64,000 nt of DNA. Source: Gammaproteobacteria bacterium. GTDB lineage: Bacteria; Pseudomonadota; Gammaproteobacteria; JAIEPX01. This document shows, in pieces, positions 9,343 through 18,818 of the stretch; position 1 is the stretch's first letter, and every line of letters starts with the position of its first letter. The position numbers and the translations under genes are program-made. The notes below the pieces were generated by a model, which made no database searches, had not been told where the DNA came from, and worked only from the letters and a program-made list of their open reading frames with translations. The stretch is from positions 152,541-216,540 of the forward strand of contig JAIEPX010000002.1 of assembly GCA_019748175.1 (NCBI GenBank), read 5' to 3'.

Positions 9343-10665
9343 TCAATAAAATTTTGAGCTTTGGTTTTGTTCTCTATCCTCATGAGTATCTTGCTTTTTT
9401 TCATCTTTTTCTATCTCAGAATACACTGCAGTTTGAGCTGAAGATTGAGGTAGCTTATCCTTCAAAAGTTTTTCGACCAATTCGGGAATATGAGAGATAA
9501 CACTTTTTATGGCATCTATTTCATTGCGGCTCACCAGAGATGAATTGATTTTATGTTCCAGGCTTCCAGTAGAGGACAGTATTTTTTTGCATTTCTTTTT
9601 CAGTTGATATAAATCAGGGAGCAATACTTTTTCGATAGGATAAGGCATTATCAAATCGATTTCTCTATTTTTAAATTTTAAGATAATTTCTGAAGTTATT
9701 GAAGATATTGTATCCATTGATTGATCTGTTAGAAGTTCGTTAAATAGATTTATCTGAATTGTTTCTTTAAATAGGCCTCTAAGATAATTCGTTAGATGAT
9801 GATCGAGTTGGTTATTTTTGAAATCATCGATCATTCCTGTGATTGTTAGATCAGTTATTTGACGATGACTGCATATAGGCAAGTTGATTTTTTCTAGAAT
9901 AGAAATTAAAGCGTCTTCAATTTCCTCTGAGATTACAATAGAGACTAGATTGGACTTCCAATCTTTTATTAATCCTGTAAATGATAAAATATTTATTTTT
10001 TCTCGTATAAAATCCGTTGGGAATCTCAGGAAGCGTTCATGTAATTCACTTTCGAGAGCCTCACAAAAATTCGATTCAAATTTGGATTTTTTGTAAAATT
10101 TGACTGCTTGATGAAAAAACTTTAATTTGTACGTTGCTTTTAATAGGCCGTGAATTGAACTATTGGTGTCATTGTTAATTATTTCATTCAATTTTCTATT
10201 AATATGTAGATTAAGTCGACTATTTTCCTTCGAAGGTAACTTATTATATAGCCATTTTTCTGATTTTAGTTTTACCCATTGATTGATATACTCAGTTATG
10301 GTTGAAAGAGATTGATAGCTTTCATTTCTGTTTACCATCCAAAACTGGGCCAATCTTCTTGAGGCTTCATAATCGAGTCGTTGTTTAAGACCAGTATTCG
10401 CGAGCGTATTTGACCCCCAAGCTGATATTAAAATCTTTATGCCCTGATGAAGTAAGATTGTAGTTTGTCTGTCTTTCAATCGCTCTGGATCGAATAATTC
10501 ATCATAATCTGTAATGGCTCTGTTTGAGCGAAGTCTTAATAGTGAGGCGGAATTGAGTTTATCCAGAACTGTTAAAACAGTTAGGCCGGAATAGTCATCC
10601 CCTTTGGATATAGATGCTTCAATAGATGGTATGTTTCCTTCCTCTATTAGCTTGTAAAATTTCAT
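9343..10665 (-). CDS. hypothetical protein between regulator and synthetase 1
   Basis: 440 residues that I do not recognise. It appears helical and soluble, with no signal peptide or membrane segment; the extreme C-terminus is charged and low in complexity (EKDEKKQDTHEDREQNQ). The N-terminus (KFYKLIEEGNIPSIEASISKGDD) has the feel of a first ankyrin-like helix pair, but no repeat array follows clearly. The start at 10665 has GAGGAAC upstream. It sits in the order LuxR-440aa-synthetase on one strand; the second synthetase locus has no counterpart, so the protein is probably specific to the first system. Confidence 0.6.
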   Translation of the reverse strand: MKFYKLIEEGNIPSIEASISKGDDYSGLTVLTVLDKLNSASLLRLRSNRAITDYDELFDPERLKDRQTTILLHQGIKILISAWGSNTLANTGLKQRLDYEASRRLAQFWMVNRNESYQSLSTITEYINQWVKLKSEKWLYNKLPSKENSRLNLHINRKLNEIINNDTNSSIHGLLKATYKLKFFHQAVKFYKKSKFESNFCEALESELHERFLRFPTDFIREKINILSFTGLIKDWKSNLVSIVISEEIEDALISILEKINLPICSHRQITDLTITGMIDDFKNNQLDHHLTNYLRGLFKETIQINLFNELLTDQSMDTISSITSEIILKFKNREIDLIMPYPIEKVLLPDLYQLKKKCKKILSSTGSLEHKINSSLVSRNEIDAIKSVISHIPELVEKLLKDKLPQSSAQTAVYSEIEKDEKKQDTHEDREQNQSSKFY

Positions 10666-10771
10666 TGGTTCCTCACACAGTAAATATTAATCAAAGGTAC
10701 TGTTAGTACACATAAGAGCTACATGATCGAATATAGTGGAGGATTGACAGGGAGGGAACGGTAAAATTACG

Positions 10772-11566
10772 TTATTTATCGATAACCATTGTATTGATTG
10801 GGATCAACTGCGTCAAAAGCTCAAGTTTGGTTTTAACACAAGCTTTTTGTTTTATATTTTCGATGTGAGTTTCCACGGTGCGTGGTGATATAAAAAGAAT
10901 TTTACCTGTTTCTTTGGCTGAATGACCAAGACGTAGATGATATAAACAATCAGCTTCTCTTTTGGAAAGTGGTACGGTTATATTGTTTACTCGAATGCAA
11001 TTGACGTTTTTAATAGCTGGTTGAACTTGATTGTGGTCTATGTCGATGGAAATAGATTGAAGTTTTGCCTCATTGTGTAAGATATCATTGAGTGATACTC
11101 CGCCTGGCAATAAGGTTGGTGAATTTTTATTACTGGACTGGACTAAGGTATACCATTGTTCCGGGCTAATTTTTTCTCCAACACCTGCAATTGCTATGGC
11201 TTCCCCTAATTTATTGCAGATTAAAATACTCCAGTCTCTGAGGTAATGTACATTACCGTCAGGCGATCCAATCCTGAAAAACATATGATTGTTACCATCA
11301 TTGATGGTTAAATTGTTCAATCTGCTGGAAATTGTTTGATTAATAGTTGAAGAGTCTATTGGTAGTAAATAATTATTCCAAGATTCTGGGTGTTCATAGA
11401 GTTTGGATGCTGGATCACCGAAAATGGTTTCGAAATTTGGACTAATGTAGAGCTGTCTTTTATAGTCGAGGCTCCTCATCCAGCAGATAGTATTTGACTG
11501 ATTTGCTAATTGAGCAAACATTCTATTGAATGATTCTAGTTCAGCCGCAATAAGTTTTTTTGGCAT
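10772..11566 (-). CDS. PAS-LuxR transcriptional regulator (copy 1)
   Basis: 264 residues from the chosen ATG at 11566, which follows GAGG; a longer frame from 11611 adds residues with no match in the paralogue. The N-terminal half is a PAS-like sensor: CWMRSLDYKRQLYISPNFE, FRIGSPDGNVHYLRDW, then an IAGVGEKIS strand. The C-terminal 65 residues are a LuxR/GerE helix-turn-helix (LSKREADCLYHLRLGHSAKE, then ISPRTVETHIENIKQK). It is clearly paralogous to the regulator at 26656-27420. There is no acyl-homoserine-lactone domain and no receiver Asp, so the input is probably a small ligand or redox cue at the PAS fold. It is the likely reader of the 14-bp palindromes (inference). Confidence 0.85.
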   Translation of the reverse strand: MPKKLIAAELESFNRMFAQLANQSNTICWMRSLDYKRQLYISPNFETIFGDPASKLYEHPESWNNYLLPIDSSTINQTISSRLNNLTINDGNNHMFFRIGSPDGNVHYLRDWSILICNKLGEAIAIAGVGEKISPEQWYTLVQSSNKNSPTLLPGGVSLNDILHNEAKLQSISIDIDHNQVQPAIKNVNCIRVNNITVPLSKREADCLYHLRLGHSAKETGKILFISPRTVETHIENIKQKACVKTKLELLTQLIPINTMVIDK

Positions 11567-11672
11567 GGCAAGCCTCAAGGGTAAGTGCCAAATGTACCAA
11601 AATAATGACACAAATGCAATTTACCCAAGGGCTGGCCAATATATGCGGGCCAACAAATATATTTGCTAACTT

Positions 11673-12938
11673 TTATCCTTTTAATGTTTGTTTCACTGCT
11701 GAAAGCGAGGGGAATTCAGTCGTATCAGTCAAGGATTTCGAGAACAAACCACACGATTTATAGTTTGTTGAGAAAGCTTTTCGAGTGACATTACTGACTT
11801 TCGTAACAACTGGGGCTGCTAGTTTGAAGGCCCTTGTTGAGTACAATAAATCAGCAATATTAAATCGTGCTTTTTCTCGAGCCAGCTCCATGGGCTGTAA
11901 CTTGGCTCCACTTCTGGCACAACGCTTATAAAGAAGTTCTTTGAAATTGTATTGATAGAGTAATTTTATAGCGGCCTCACTCATAGCAATAGGTTGTGTA
12001 GAGCTTGCGATCAAATGTAAAGCGTTATAGCCTTTATCAGAGGTCGTCCAATCTTTGTTGACTTTATTTTCTGAGAAAAGGCTTTGAAGTGTTTCTAGGT
12101 CACAATGTGTTACAGCGAAAAAAAATCTCTCTTTGACAACTTCACGTAACTGGATAATTGATTTTACTTCATTGATATGTGGGTTTTTTGATGCCTCATT
12201 AGTAAATTGATTAATAAGGCCTTGCATTTTTACAGCAGTGGCAAATTTTTTAGTATACTTTCCTGATCTATCATGTATGAAAAAATTATTGCCTAGATCT
12301 ATTTTGTGTAGCCCTCTGTTATTCTCTATCCCTTTGAATAATAGCTCAACCAATGGGTAATTAACATATGACTCTTGTAGGCCTAGTATCTTAATAGAGC
12401 TATTGACGGTGAGCATGTGTGATAGATGTTCGTAAACTGATGTAAAGTCCTCTCCATTCCTATAATCATGAGTGTTTTTCAAAAAAACCTTGTCTACAAT
12501 ATCATTTTTAGTAAGTGCATCTAATAGCGCGTGGTGTCCTTCAATACCAAAACGATTATTTTCAAGGTGCAATGTTGTAATATTTTCAGGATTTTTACTG
12601 ATATATTCAGCAATAATATTGATGGAATCACTATTTAAACCAGCATTCTGAAAGTGTATTTTTGTGAAGAAAGGAAAGATATTGCTGAGATATTTTATAT
12701 CGATTGTAGATAGTTTTGTGTCGTAAAATTGAAACATAATTTTCTGAAGATTCCTACAGCGAAAATCTAATCGATTGCAGAATGATGCAATAGAATCAGA
12801 TGAAAAAATAACATTGGTGAAAGTTATTTTTTTTAATTGATCATTGAAGTTTAGTTTATCCGCAATTAGCTCAGCTATTTGTGCATTAAACGTTTCATCT
12901 TCGATGACAATTTCGTCTTTAAAGATATGAATAGACAT
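11673..12938 (-). CDS. LRR/ankyrin-like protein, candidate effector
   Basis: 421 residues with two eukaryote-like repeat regions. Residues about 75-215 hold leucine-rich repeats of the ribonuclease-inhibitor/NLR type (ITTLHLENNRFGIEGHHAL, then IKILGLQES and LHKIDLGNNFF). Residues about 265-375 look like two to three degenerate ankyrin repeats (DLETLQSLF, GYNALHLIA, LQPMELAREKARFNIADLL). There is no signal peptide or catalytic motif. Such proteins in Legionella relatives are often type IV effectors; secretion is inference only. It starts with AAGGAGA in front, and its leader closely resembles that of the gene ending at 18819. The 14-bp palindrome lies 228 bases upstream of its start. Confidence 0.7.
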   Translation of the reverse strand: MSIHIFKDEIVIEDETFNAQIAELIADKLNFNDQLKKITFTNVIFSSDSIASFCNRLDFRCRNLQKIMFQFYDTKLSTIDIKYLSNIFPFFTKIHFQNAGLNSDSINIIAEYISKNPENITTLHLENNRFGIEGHHALLDALTKNDIVDKVFLKNTHDYRNGEDFTSVYEHLSHMLTVNSSIKILGLQESYVNYPLVELLFKGIENNRGLHKIDLGNNFFIHDRSGKYTKKFATAVKMQGLINQFTNEASKNPHINEVKSIIQLREVVKERFFFAVTHCDLETLQSLFSENKVNKDWTTSDKGYNALHLIASSTQPIAMSEAAIKLLYQYNFKELLYKRCARSGAKLQPMELAREKARFNIADLLYSTRAFKLAAPVVTKVSNVTRKAFSTNYKSCGLFSKSLTDTTEFPSLSAVKQTLKG

Positions 12939-13030
12939 GTTAATCTCCTTTCAAGTTAATTAAAAAAACCTGAGAAGAGATTAAAATTTTGAGTATTCTT
13001 ATGGATCAGCAGAAGTACTCGATAATATAC
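12939..13030 (-). promoter_or_regulatory. conserved 5' leader shared with the gene at 18819-19337
   Basis: Read on the minus strand, GTACTTCTGCTGATC is followed by an AT-rich stretch, CTCAGGTTTTTT, and ACTTGAAAGGAGATTAAC just before the ATG. The same order and near-identical blocks stand before the gene at 19337. The shared part covers about 85-90 bases. The whole interval 12939-13326 holds no gene; it carries this leader and two palindromic boxes. Confidence 0.6.
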
Positions 13031-13165
13031 TTAAAAATAAGCTAATATTTGGTGATTATAGGTATCGGATATTCAAATAATTCAGGCCAAAGTTAATAAA
13101 AGCCCTATTTAAAATAGTCTTAAATAAAGTTCATGAAAATAGCAAATTATTATTCTATTATTTCA

Positions 13166-13179
13166 CCGTAATATTACGG
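13166..13179. promoter_or_regulatory. perfect 14-bp palindromic operator (LRR gene side)
   Basis: CCGTAATATTACGG is a perfect palindrome, the best copy of the cluster box. It lies 228 bases upstream of the LRR/ankyrin start codon, exactly the spacing of the box upstream of the gene at 19337. Confidence 0.65.
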
Positions 13180-13250
13180 AATCGCTGAAAATCGTTATGT
13201 TTAGTGCTAATCGAGCAAAAATATCACGTTAAATATCTTGAATTAACTTC

Positions 13251-13264
13251 CCGTAATCTTACTG
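13251..13264. promoter_or_regulatory. palindromic operator upstream of the cupin operon
   Basis: CCGTAATCTTACTG matches the cluster box with small deviations. A -10-like GATACT starts about 19 bases downstream and the cupin ATG lies 62 bases after the box, so the box would occupy the -35 region. Confidence 0.55.
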
Positions 13265-13326
13265 ATGATCTACTAATTGAAGTGATACTAGAATTAAAAC
13301 AGTAGTAATTTTAATTGGGGGAAATA

Positions 13327-14061
13327 ATGGAAAAATTAAACATAACGTTGCCGAAATTATTGTCGGAACTGGTCAACGATATCAAAAAATGCTTTGACAA
13401 TTCAACGGTTTCTCAAAAAACGATGGAAGATATATCAGGCATTTTGTATCGATTTGGTCAAGAAAAATTTATTGCTTGTTTAAAAGAGATAAATTGTGAT
13501 AAAGGTTATTTGGAAAAAATAGCATGTAACTCGTATCTGCATGAAAATGGGTTCTACAAGATTAATCTATATACCTCTAATGATTTTACAATTCGATTTC
13601 ATATTTGGGAGCATAGTGTTGAAATAAAAGAAACGCTTCATGACCATCGATGGTTTTTTGCCTCAACGGTCCTTAATGGTAGCTTGAAAAGTGAAATTTG
13701 GCAATATTCTCCTTCTGCTCAAGCTTCAGAATATGATGAATACCTATATATAGATAAAAATACCAATCCGATTCGCATAGGTTCGTCTCGAGTAGAATAT
13801 GTAAAGACTGTAGTAAGAAATGCAGGTGAAAAATATACGCTTTCTCCTGATGTTTTGCACAGAATAATTTCCTCAGGTAGTGAAATGACAGCTACATTAT
13901 TTTGTAGATCAACCGTCATCAAGAGCACTGCAAGGAATATTATCGTTAATGATAAAGTTCCTAATGTAATCCCGCAATATTTTACATTAGAAAAGCTTTC
14001 TTCAATCATCGACGAATATGTAATTGAATCTCAAAACAACCTTCATAGGAGAATAGTATGA
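13327..14061 (+). CDS. cupin-fold protein, first gene of the biosynthetic operon
   Basis: 244 residues from the ATG at 13327 behind GGGGGAA; an in-frame TTG at 13315 is less likely. The central part has a cupin look: a WEHSVEIKETLHDHRWFF segment with a His-x-Asp-His cluster and a following STVLNGSL turn, then TLSPDVLHRI, which would supply the last metal histidine. Cupins of this kind are metal dioxygenases, isomerases or binding proteins; I cannot assign a substrate. Its last four bases overlap the next start (ATGA), so it is translationally coupled to the diiron protein. It is probably a tailoring enzyme or a metal or substrate-handling partner. Confidence 0.6.
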   Translation: MEKLNITLPKLLSELVNDIKKCFDNSTVSQKTMEDISGILYRFGQEKFIACLKEINCDKGYLEKIACNSYLHENGFYKINLYTSNDFTIRFHIWEHSVEIKETLHDHRWFFASTVLNGSLKSEIWQYSPSAQASEYDEYLYIDKNTNPIRIGSSRVEYVKTVVRNAGEKYTLSPDVLHRIISSGSEMTATLFCRSTVIKSTARNIIVNDKVPNVIPQYFTLEKLSSIIDEYVIESQNNLHRRIV

Positions 14062-14756
14062 ATTTTGATGAATATTTCACTAAGATGGCTTTGGAGTGTG
14101 AAGAGTCTTTGCTATCTGCACCGTTACTCAATAGTATAGATACGCTGACTACCAACCAATTGCATTATTTATTCTCGCAGTTATATTATTTCATTGAGCA
14201 ATTTCCAGGGTATCTTGGTGCCTTGCTGTTAAAATCAACAGATAAGTCTATACTTTTCGTCGTATCGCAAAATCTAGTCGATGAGTGCGGAGGCATCGAT
14301 AAGCTTGATGCAAATATTTATACTTCCTCACACAGTGCGCTATTGAAAGATTTTATTACAAAGTCGATCGGAAAGCCGCTAGCTGAGATGGATATTTATA
14401 CGAGAATATTAATAGAATCTTTTCGTAAATTATTCACAAATTCTACATTAATCGAGTCCTTATCGGCGATGACGATTATGGAGTCAATTTCGAATAAATG
14501 GTTCAGTCTCGTTTATGATCGTCTGTTAAAAAGAAACGAGTTTTCGGAATTAGAGCTATATTTCTTTAAAATACACATCTCACTTGATGAGGTTCATGGT
14601 AATGCTTTGAAAAATGTTTTGCAGTCTCTGATTACTGATTATAATTCTTCCATTTTATTCAGGCATGGCGCGTTATCAGCAATGTCATACTGGGATAACT
14701 TTTATACGGGACTCTATGGCTATCTAGGTGGCTTATCTTTGGATAAGGTGAAGTAA
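14058..14756 (+). CDS. heme-oxygenase-like diiron oxidase/oxygenase
   Basis: 232 residues of the heme-oxygenase-fold diiron family (relatives: CADD, UndA, BesC). A complete candidate ligand set is visible: Glu76 and His92 (LVDECGG, then SSHSALL), Glu142 (TIMESIS), and the H-x3-D-x2-H signature His173/Asp177/His180 (KIHISLDEVHG). The FPGYLGALL helix early on is also typical. Family members use O2 for C-C or C-N bond cleavage, N-oxygenation or desaturation of amino-acid-derived substrates. It sits between the cupin (4-base overlap) and an SHMT-like enzyme (one-base gap), so all three are likely made together and act on one pathway. The exact reaction is not predictable here. Confidence 0.75.
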   Translation: MNFDEYFTKMALECEESLLSAPLLNSIDTLTTNQLHYLFSQLYYFIEQFPGYLGALLLKSTDKSILFVVSQNLVDECGGIDKLDANIYTSSHSALLKDFITKSIGKPLAEMDIYTRILIESFRKLFTNSTLIESLSAMTIMESISNKWFSLVYDRLLKRNEFSELELYFFKIHISLDEVHGNALKNVLQSLITDYNSSILFRHGALSAMSYWDNFYTGLYGYLGGLSLDKVK

Positions 14757-14757
14757 C

Positions 14758-16089
14758 ATGAGTAATATTTATAAAATAGCTCAACTGCTTGCATTTGTTC
14801 AAGATAATGAAAGAAATTCATTGAAAAAAATTCACCTTATACCTAGTGAAAATACTCTTTCACCCTTATCAAGACTGCCATTGTTATTAGATATATATTC
14901 TAGATATTATTTGAATGATTTCAAAAGGTTTGGAGCTTGGTGTTTTCCGAGTGGACAGCCTATAGATTTATTAGAAAATGAATTTTTATATCCCATCTTG
15001 AGGGAATTATCCGGAGCAATATATATAAATACGAAGCCTATTTCAGGAATGAATTGCATGACCATAGCTCTTGCAGGATTAGCTGATTTAGGAGATTCAG
15101 TGTTAACTATTCCAGTCGAGAATGGTGGGCATGTTAGTACTACTATCGTCGCTGAAAGGTTGGGTTTGAGTTTGAATTTTATACCCTTTAAAAATACATT
15201 TGAGATAGATTATTGTAAGCTCGAAGACTTACTTAAAAAAATAAAACCAAAATTAATTTATCTCGATCATGCTACGTTCTTGTTCCCTCTTGATACATCG
15301 GCAATTAGGGCGCTTATTAATAGAGTTACACCTGATACTATTTTATATTATGATACAAGTCATACTAACGGCCTAATCTTATGTCAAGCTTATCCCAATC
15401 CATTAGAGCACGGAGTTGATATTTACGGAGGCTCTACCCATAAAACATTACCCGGGCCTCATAAAGCATTTTTAGCCACTAATAGAAAGGATTTGGCTGA
15501 CAAAATCGAATCTAAATCAAATCATTTTGTTAGTCATAATCATCCCAGCAGCTCGCTGTCACTCGCAATTACTCTCATGGAGATGAAGTACTGTGGTGGA
15601 AGGGACTATGCAAATCGAATAATAACAAACGCAAAACTATTTGCAAATATCCTCTCTGAACGTGGCTTTATGGTATCTTCAAATAATCACAATTACACAG
15701 AAACACATCAAGTATGGGCCTATCCTGAAAAAAACATTGAAGAGTACACAAACTTGCTATCGAATCTGGGTATAGTTATTAATAAATTTAGCAGTTTGCC
15801 TGGTATTAATAGACAATCATATAGGCTTTCTGTGTCTGAAATAACAAGGATGGGTGCTCAGGAAACAGAAATAACGGAACTGGCTCATTTAATGGGTGAT
15901 CTGCTGAATGAAAATAACGTAAATCGTTCATTAATAGATCGTTTCTCTTTACTGCAAAAAAAATTATCAGTGCCTCAGTATTGTTATAGATTTAATGATA
16001 TTGAATCTGTAATCGAAGATTCTAAGCTTGGGTCTATCATTAGAGAATTATTACTATATTCTAATTGTCTTACTAAAGTTACTGATTAA
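14758..16089 (+). CDS. serine hydroxymethyltransferase-like PLP enzyme
   Basis: 443 residues of fold-type I with the SHMT plan. Visible marks are HLIPSENTLS near 26-35 (SHMT-type I-x-S-E-N), SGMNCM, the GGH near 123-125, the YYDTSHTNGL segment with the PLP-binding Asp199 and His202, and GGSTHKTLPGPHK with the Schiff-base lysine about 229. It is divergent from housekeeping GlyA, which has DxAHxAG in place of DTSHTNG. It probably makes or cleaves a beta-hydroxy or hydroxymethyl amino acid for the cluster rather than serving C1 metabolism. It starts one base after the diiron gene. Confidence 0.75.
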   Translation: MSNIYKIAQLLAFVQDNERNSLKKIHLIPSENTLSPLSRLPLLLDIYSRYYLNDFKRFGAWCFPSGQPIDLLENEFLYPILRELSGAIYINTKPISGMNCMTIALAGLADLGDSVLTIPVENGGHVSTTIVAERLGLSLNFIPFKNTFEIDYCKLEDLLKKIKPKLIYLDHATFLFPLDTSAIRALINRVTPDTILYYDTSHTNGLILCQAYPNPLEHGVDIYGGSTHKTLPGPHKAFLATNRKDLADKIESKSNHFVSHNHPSSSLSLAITLMEMKYCGGRDYANRIITNAKLFANILSERGFMVSSNNHNYTETHQVWAYPEKNIEEYTNLLSNLGIVINKFSSLPGINRQSYRLSVSEITRMGAQETEITELAHLMGDLLNENNVNRSLIDRFSLLQKKLSVPQYCYRFNDIESVIEDSKLGSIIRELLLYSNCLTKVTD

Positions 16090-16114
16090 CATATTTTAAT
16101 GGAGTTTAAATAAA

Positions 16115-18769
16115 ATGATTACTATCGGAATTGTTGGTAATAAAGGATCTGGGAAAACAACTTTTATTACAAGGTTAATATCTAACCTACCTGCTTCTCA
16201 ATTAGTCTTAAGTATAGACCATAGTCAAATAAATGATTTGAAAGACAGTATTTCTAATCAAGAATCATTGATACTAATTGAAATCGATACACTGGCATTT
16301 GATCAGTCAATAAGAGATAAGCTGCATATGATAATATTTATCGATCTCCCACTAGATATTTGTCTATGTCGACTTATTCTTCGAGAGAGGGATTTAGGCG
16401 CGCGGTATAACGAAAATATAATAAAAACCCATTTAGCGTTAGATCGATCGAATCTCAATTCAAGACTTTCCGAATTAAAGTGTATTTCAGATATCATCAT
16501 CGATAATAATAAATTAATTTCTGATGTTGATATTACAGAAGTCTTAGATTTTATAAGCGAGTCAAGATCACTACCTCTATCTCATCGATTGAAGCTAGAA
16601 TGTGTAAACCCAACGTTTGATGCATCATTAAAGCCAATCAAGAAAGGAACATTATATGTGGTTTCTGGTCCATCAGGAGTTGGAAAAACAACGATTATCA
16701 AAAAAGTTGTTGAACAAATTATTGATTTAGAGAGGCTCGTGCCCTACACAACGAGGAAAATGAGGGATAATGAATCAGAGGGTAACCCTTATAGATTTGT
16801 AGATAAGGAGATGTTTGAAAAAGTTGTTCCAAAAGATGATATGCTACAACGATTTACAGATTACGGTGAGGAATATGGTATAGCGGCTTCAGAAGTTTTA
16901 ACTAAGTTAAATTCCGGAATATCACTTATTATTGATGTATCTTCCAAGGTTTTAGAGCAAGTTCGCTCAATAGTCCCTGATTTAAAGTCTATTTATATAT
17001 GTCCTCGAAAGATGGTAGATATCATGGAGCGTCTCACTAAAAGAGATGGCGATCAGGCTTCTACACAACAACGCTACAAGAAGTCAGTTGCTGAACTCGA
17101 ATGCGCTAGCTACAAAAGGTATGACTACCTTATAATCAATGCTGACATAGACACAGCCATTTTAGAGCTCAAATCGATAATAACCACGAATAACTTACAG
17201 ATTACAAAGCAATTATTGCAAAATGCCAAGATACTTGAGACCTTCAATACACATTTAAAATTAGAAAGAATAACTAGGGGGCTTAGTATCGGACTTGATC
17301 TCTCTAACTATGAGGCTCGTCCCTTATCCTCGCTGAATAATCGATCATATCAGATAGTTGATCGCGCTTCTCAAAATAGCTATTTCCTGCGAATTGCTGG
17401 GCAGGGTGATGATCCATATCGACTCTCTGCTTCCGAAGAATTAGCTGCTCTAACTAAAGCTGCTGCTCTCGGAATCTACCCCAAGCTAATCCGGTATGAT
17501 GAAGAAAATCTGACATATATCGTTCCATTTTTATCATATTATAGAAGATTATCGGTACATGAGCTAGAGTCTGAAAAATTCTTGGTGTTGGCATTATCTG
17601 CCTTAAAAAACCTGCATTCTTCAGAAAAATATACGGTTGACTACTTGCCTATCAAATACGATGAGGGTGTGCTGTATAAAATGAAACGAATGGGTATACC
17701 CTTTTCAGACGATATGGATAAGATTAGTATAATATGTCATAGGGTCTCTGATGTTTTAGAAAAAACGTGTCATGTAAAAGTGCCTTGCAATAATGATGTT
17801 TCTATTTATAACATTCTCTATTGTGCTGATGATGATGTCCTTGTGATTTCGGATTGGGAATGTTCGGGTAACAATGATCCCTTGTGGGATCTCGCTAAGC
17901 TTTCAGTGGAATCTAGTTTTAATGAAGAAAATGATAAAAAAATGCTTGAGCACTATTATGGATCACCCGTAAGTGCATTAAATTACTCACGATTGATATT
18001 ACAGAAACTACTTGTTGAATATCACTTAGCTATATGGGCTAGATTACAATCTGTTACTAATGATTATTCTGTCTCTAAATATCAATTTGAATTAATTTAT
18101 GCTAAGCGTTTGGATAATTGTCGAAAATACCTCGCTTTTAATCAATTTGAACATCATCTATTAGTGGTTAACGCTGCAGCTAAACAACTACATCCAGATG
18201 ACTATGTTCATGTCCCTGCTTCAAGGATGAATATCGGTTTTTTCCATAGGCCGAGCAGTCTACTTAAATTCTGTAAAAAATCTGAATTGGATACTTCTGT
18301 AGAAAAAAAACTTCAGAATGAGGATAACCTAACATTATTTATCATAAAGCCAGATATTCCTTGTCGTAATAAAATAGGGGAGGTTATTTCATTTGTTGAG
18401 AAACAAGGATTCAAGGTCGTAACTTTTAAATTTAAGAAATTAACTACAGACGATGTTGATGCCTTATACCCTCATATGAAACAGGAAAGATTCGATGTCC
18501 TTGATTTATTTACCTCAGGTGAAAGTGTATTGGTGGTACTTAAAACTACAGATGCTGCGAAAAAACTAAGAGCATTAAAAGGTTCGACTGATCCCGCTAA
18601 CGCTCAAAAAGACACTTTAAGAGGACTATTTGGCTCATCAATAAAGTGGAATGCAGTTCATTGTTCAGATGACGCATCAGCTGCAATCAGAGAGATAGCT
18701 CTATTCTTTAGCAGAGCTGAGATTCAAGAGACAGCTCAATTAACAGTTACAGATATTGATCCACGATGA
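16115..18769 (+). CDS. four-domain kinase fusion (P-loop kinase, guanylate kinase, choline kinase/APH-like, NDK-like)
   Basis: 884 residues with four kinase-like modules in a row. Residues 1-155: a small P-loop kinase (GNKGSGKTT 8-16; IIFIDLPLD; a RERDLGARY lid) like uridine or dephospho-CoA kinases. Residues 178-360: guanylate kinase-like (SGPSGVGKTT 184-193, YTTRKMRDNESEG and YRFVD for GMP contacts). Residues about 385-680: a choline kinase/aminoglycoside phosphotransferase-like lobe with CNNDVSIYNIL (catalytic Asp561; the usual His is Asn) and VISDWECSGN as the metal loop. Residues about 738-868: nucleoside diphosphate kinase-like (LFIIKPD, ALKGSTDPANA, WNAVHCSDD with the phosphohistidine His849). 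It lies 25 bases after the SHMT-like gene behind GGAG. A relay from nucleoside to NTP plus phosphorylation of a small alcohol is a possible role (inference). Confidence 0.8.
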   Translation: MITIGIVGNKGSGKTTFITRLISNLPASQLVLSIDHSQINDLKDSISNQESLILIEIDTLAFDQSIRDKLHMIIFIDLPLDICLCRLILRERDLGARYNENIIKTHLALDRSNLNSRLSELKCISDIIIDNNKLISDVDITEVLDFISESRSLPLSHRLKLECVNPTFDASLKPIKKGTLYVVSGPSGVGKTTIIKKVVEQIIDLERLVPYTTRKMRDNESEGNPYRFVDKEMFEKVVPKDDMLQRFTDYGEEYGIAASEVLTKLNSGISLIIDVSSKVLEQVRSIVPDLKSIYICPRKMVDIMERLTKRDGDQASTQQRYKKSVAELECASYKRYDYLIINADIDTAILELKSIITTNNLQITKQLLQNAKILETFNTHLKLERITRGLSIGLDLSNYEARPLSSLNNRSYQIVDRASQNSYFLRIAGQGDDPYRLSASEELAALTKAAALGIYPKLIRYDEENLTYIVPFLSYYRRLSVHELESEKFLVLALSALKNLHSSEKYTVDYLPIKYDEGVLYKMKRMGIPFSDDMDKISIICHRVSDVLEKTCHVKVPCNNDVSIYNILYCADDDVLVISDWECSGNNDPLWDLAKLSVESSFNEENDKKMLEHYYGSPVSALNYSRLILQKLLVEYHLAIWARLQSVTNDYSVSKYQFELIYAKRLDNCRKYLAFNQFEHHLLVVNAAAKQLHPDDYVHVPASRMNIGFFHRPSSLLKFCKKSELDTSVEKKLQNEDNLTLFIIKPDIPCRNKIGEVISFVEKQGFKVVTFKFKKLTTDDVDALYPHMKQERFDVLDLFTSGESVLVVLKTTDAAKKLRALKGSTDPANAQKDTLRGLFGSSIKWNAVHCSDDASAAIREIALFFSRAEIQETAQLTVTDIDPR

Positions 18770-18818
18770 GTCATTTCAAGATCATTGGATTTACCTGGCG
18801 AGCCTGAGCTATAATGAA

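Noticed and set aside
11575..11640. GGGTAA/TTACCC inverted repeat before regulator 1
   Set aside because: Arms are only 6 bp and about 40 bases apart; no support as an operator.
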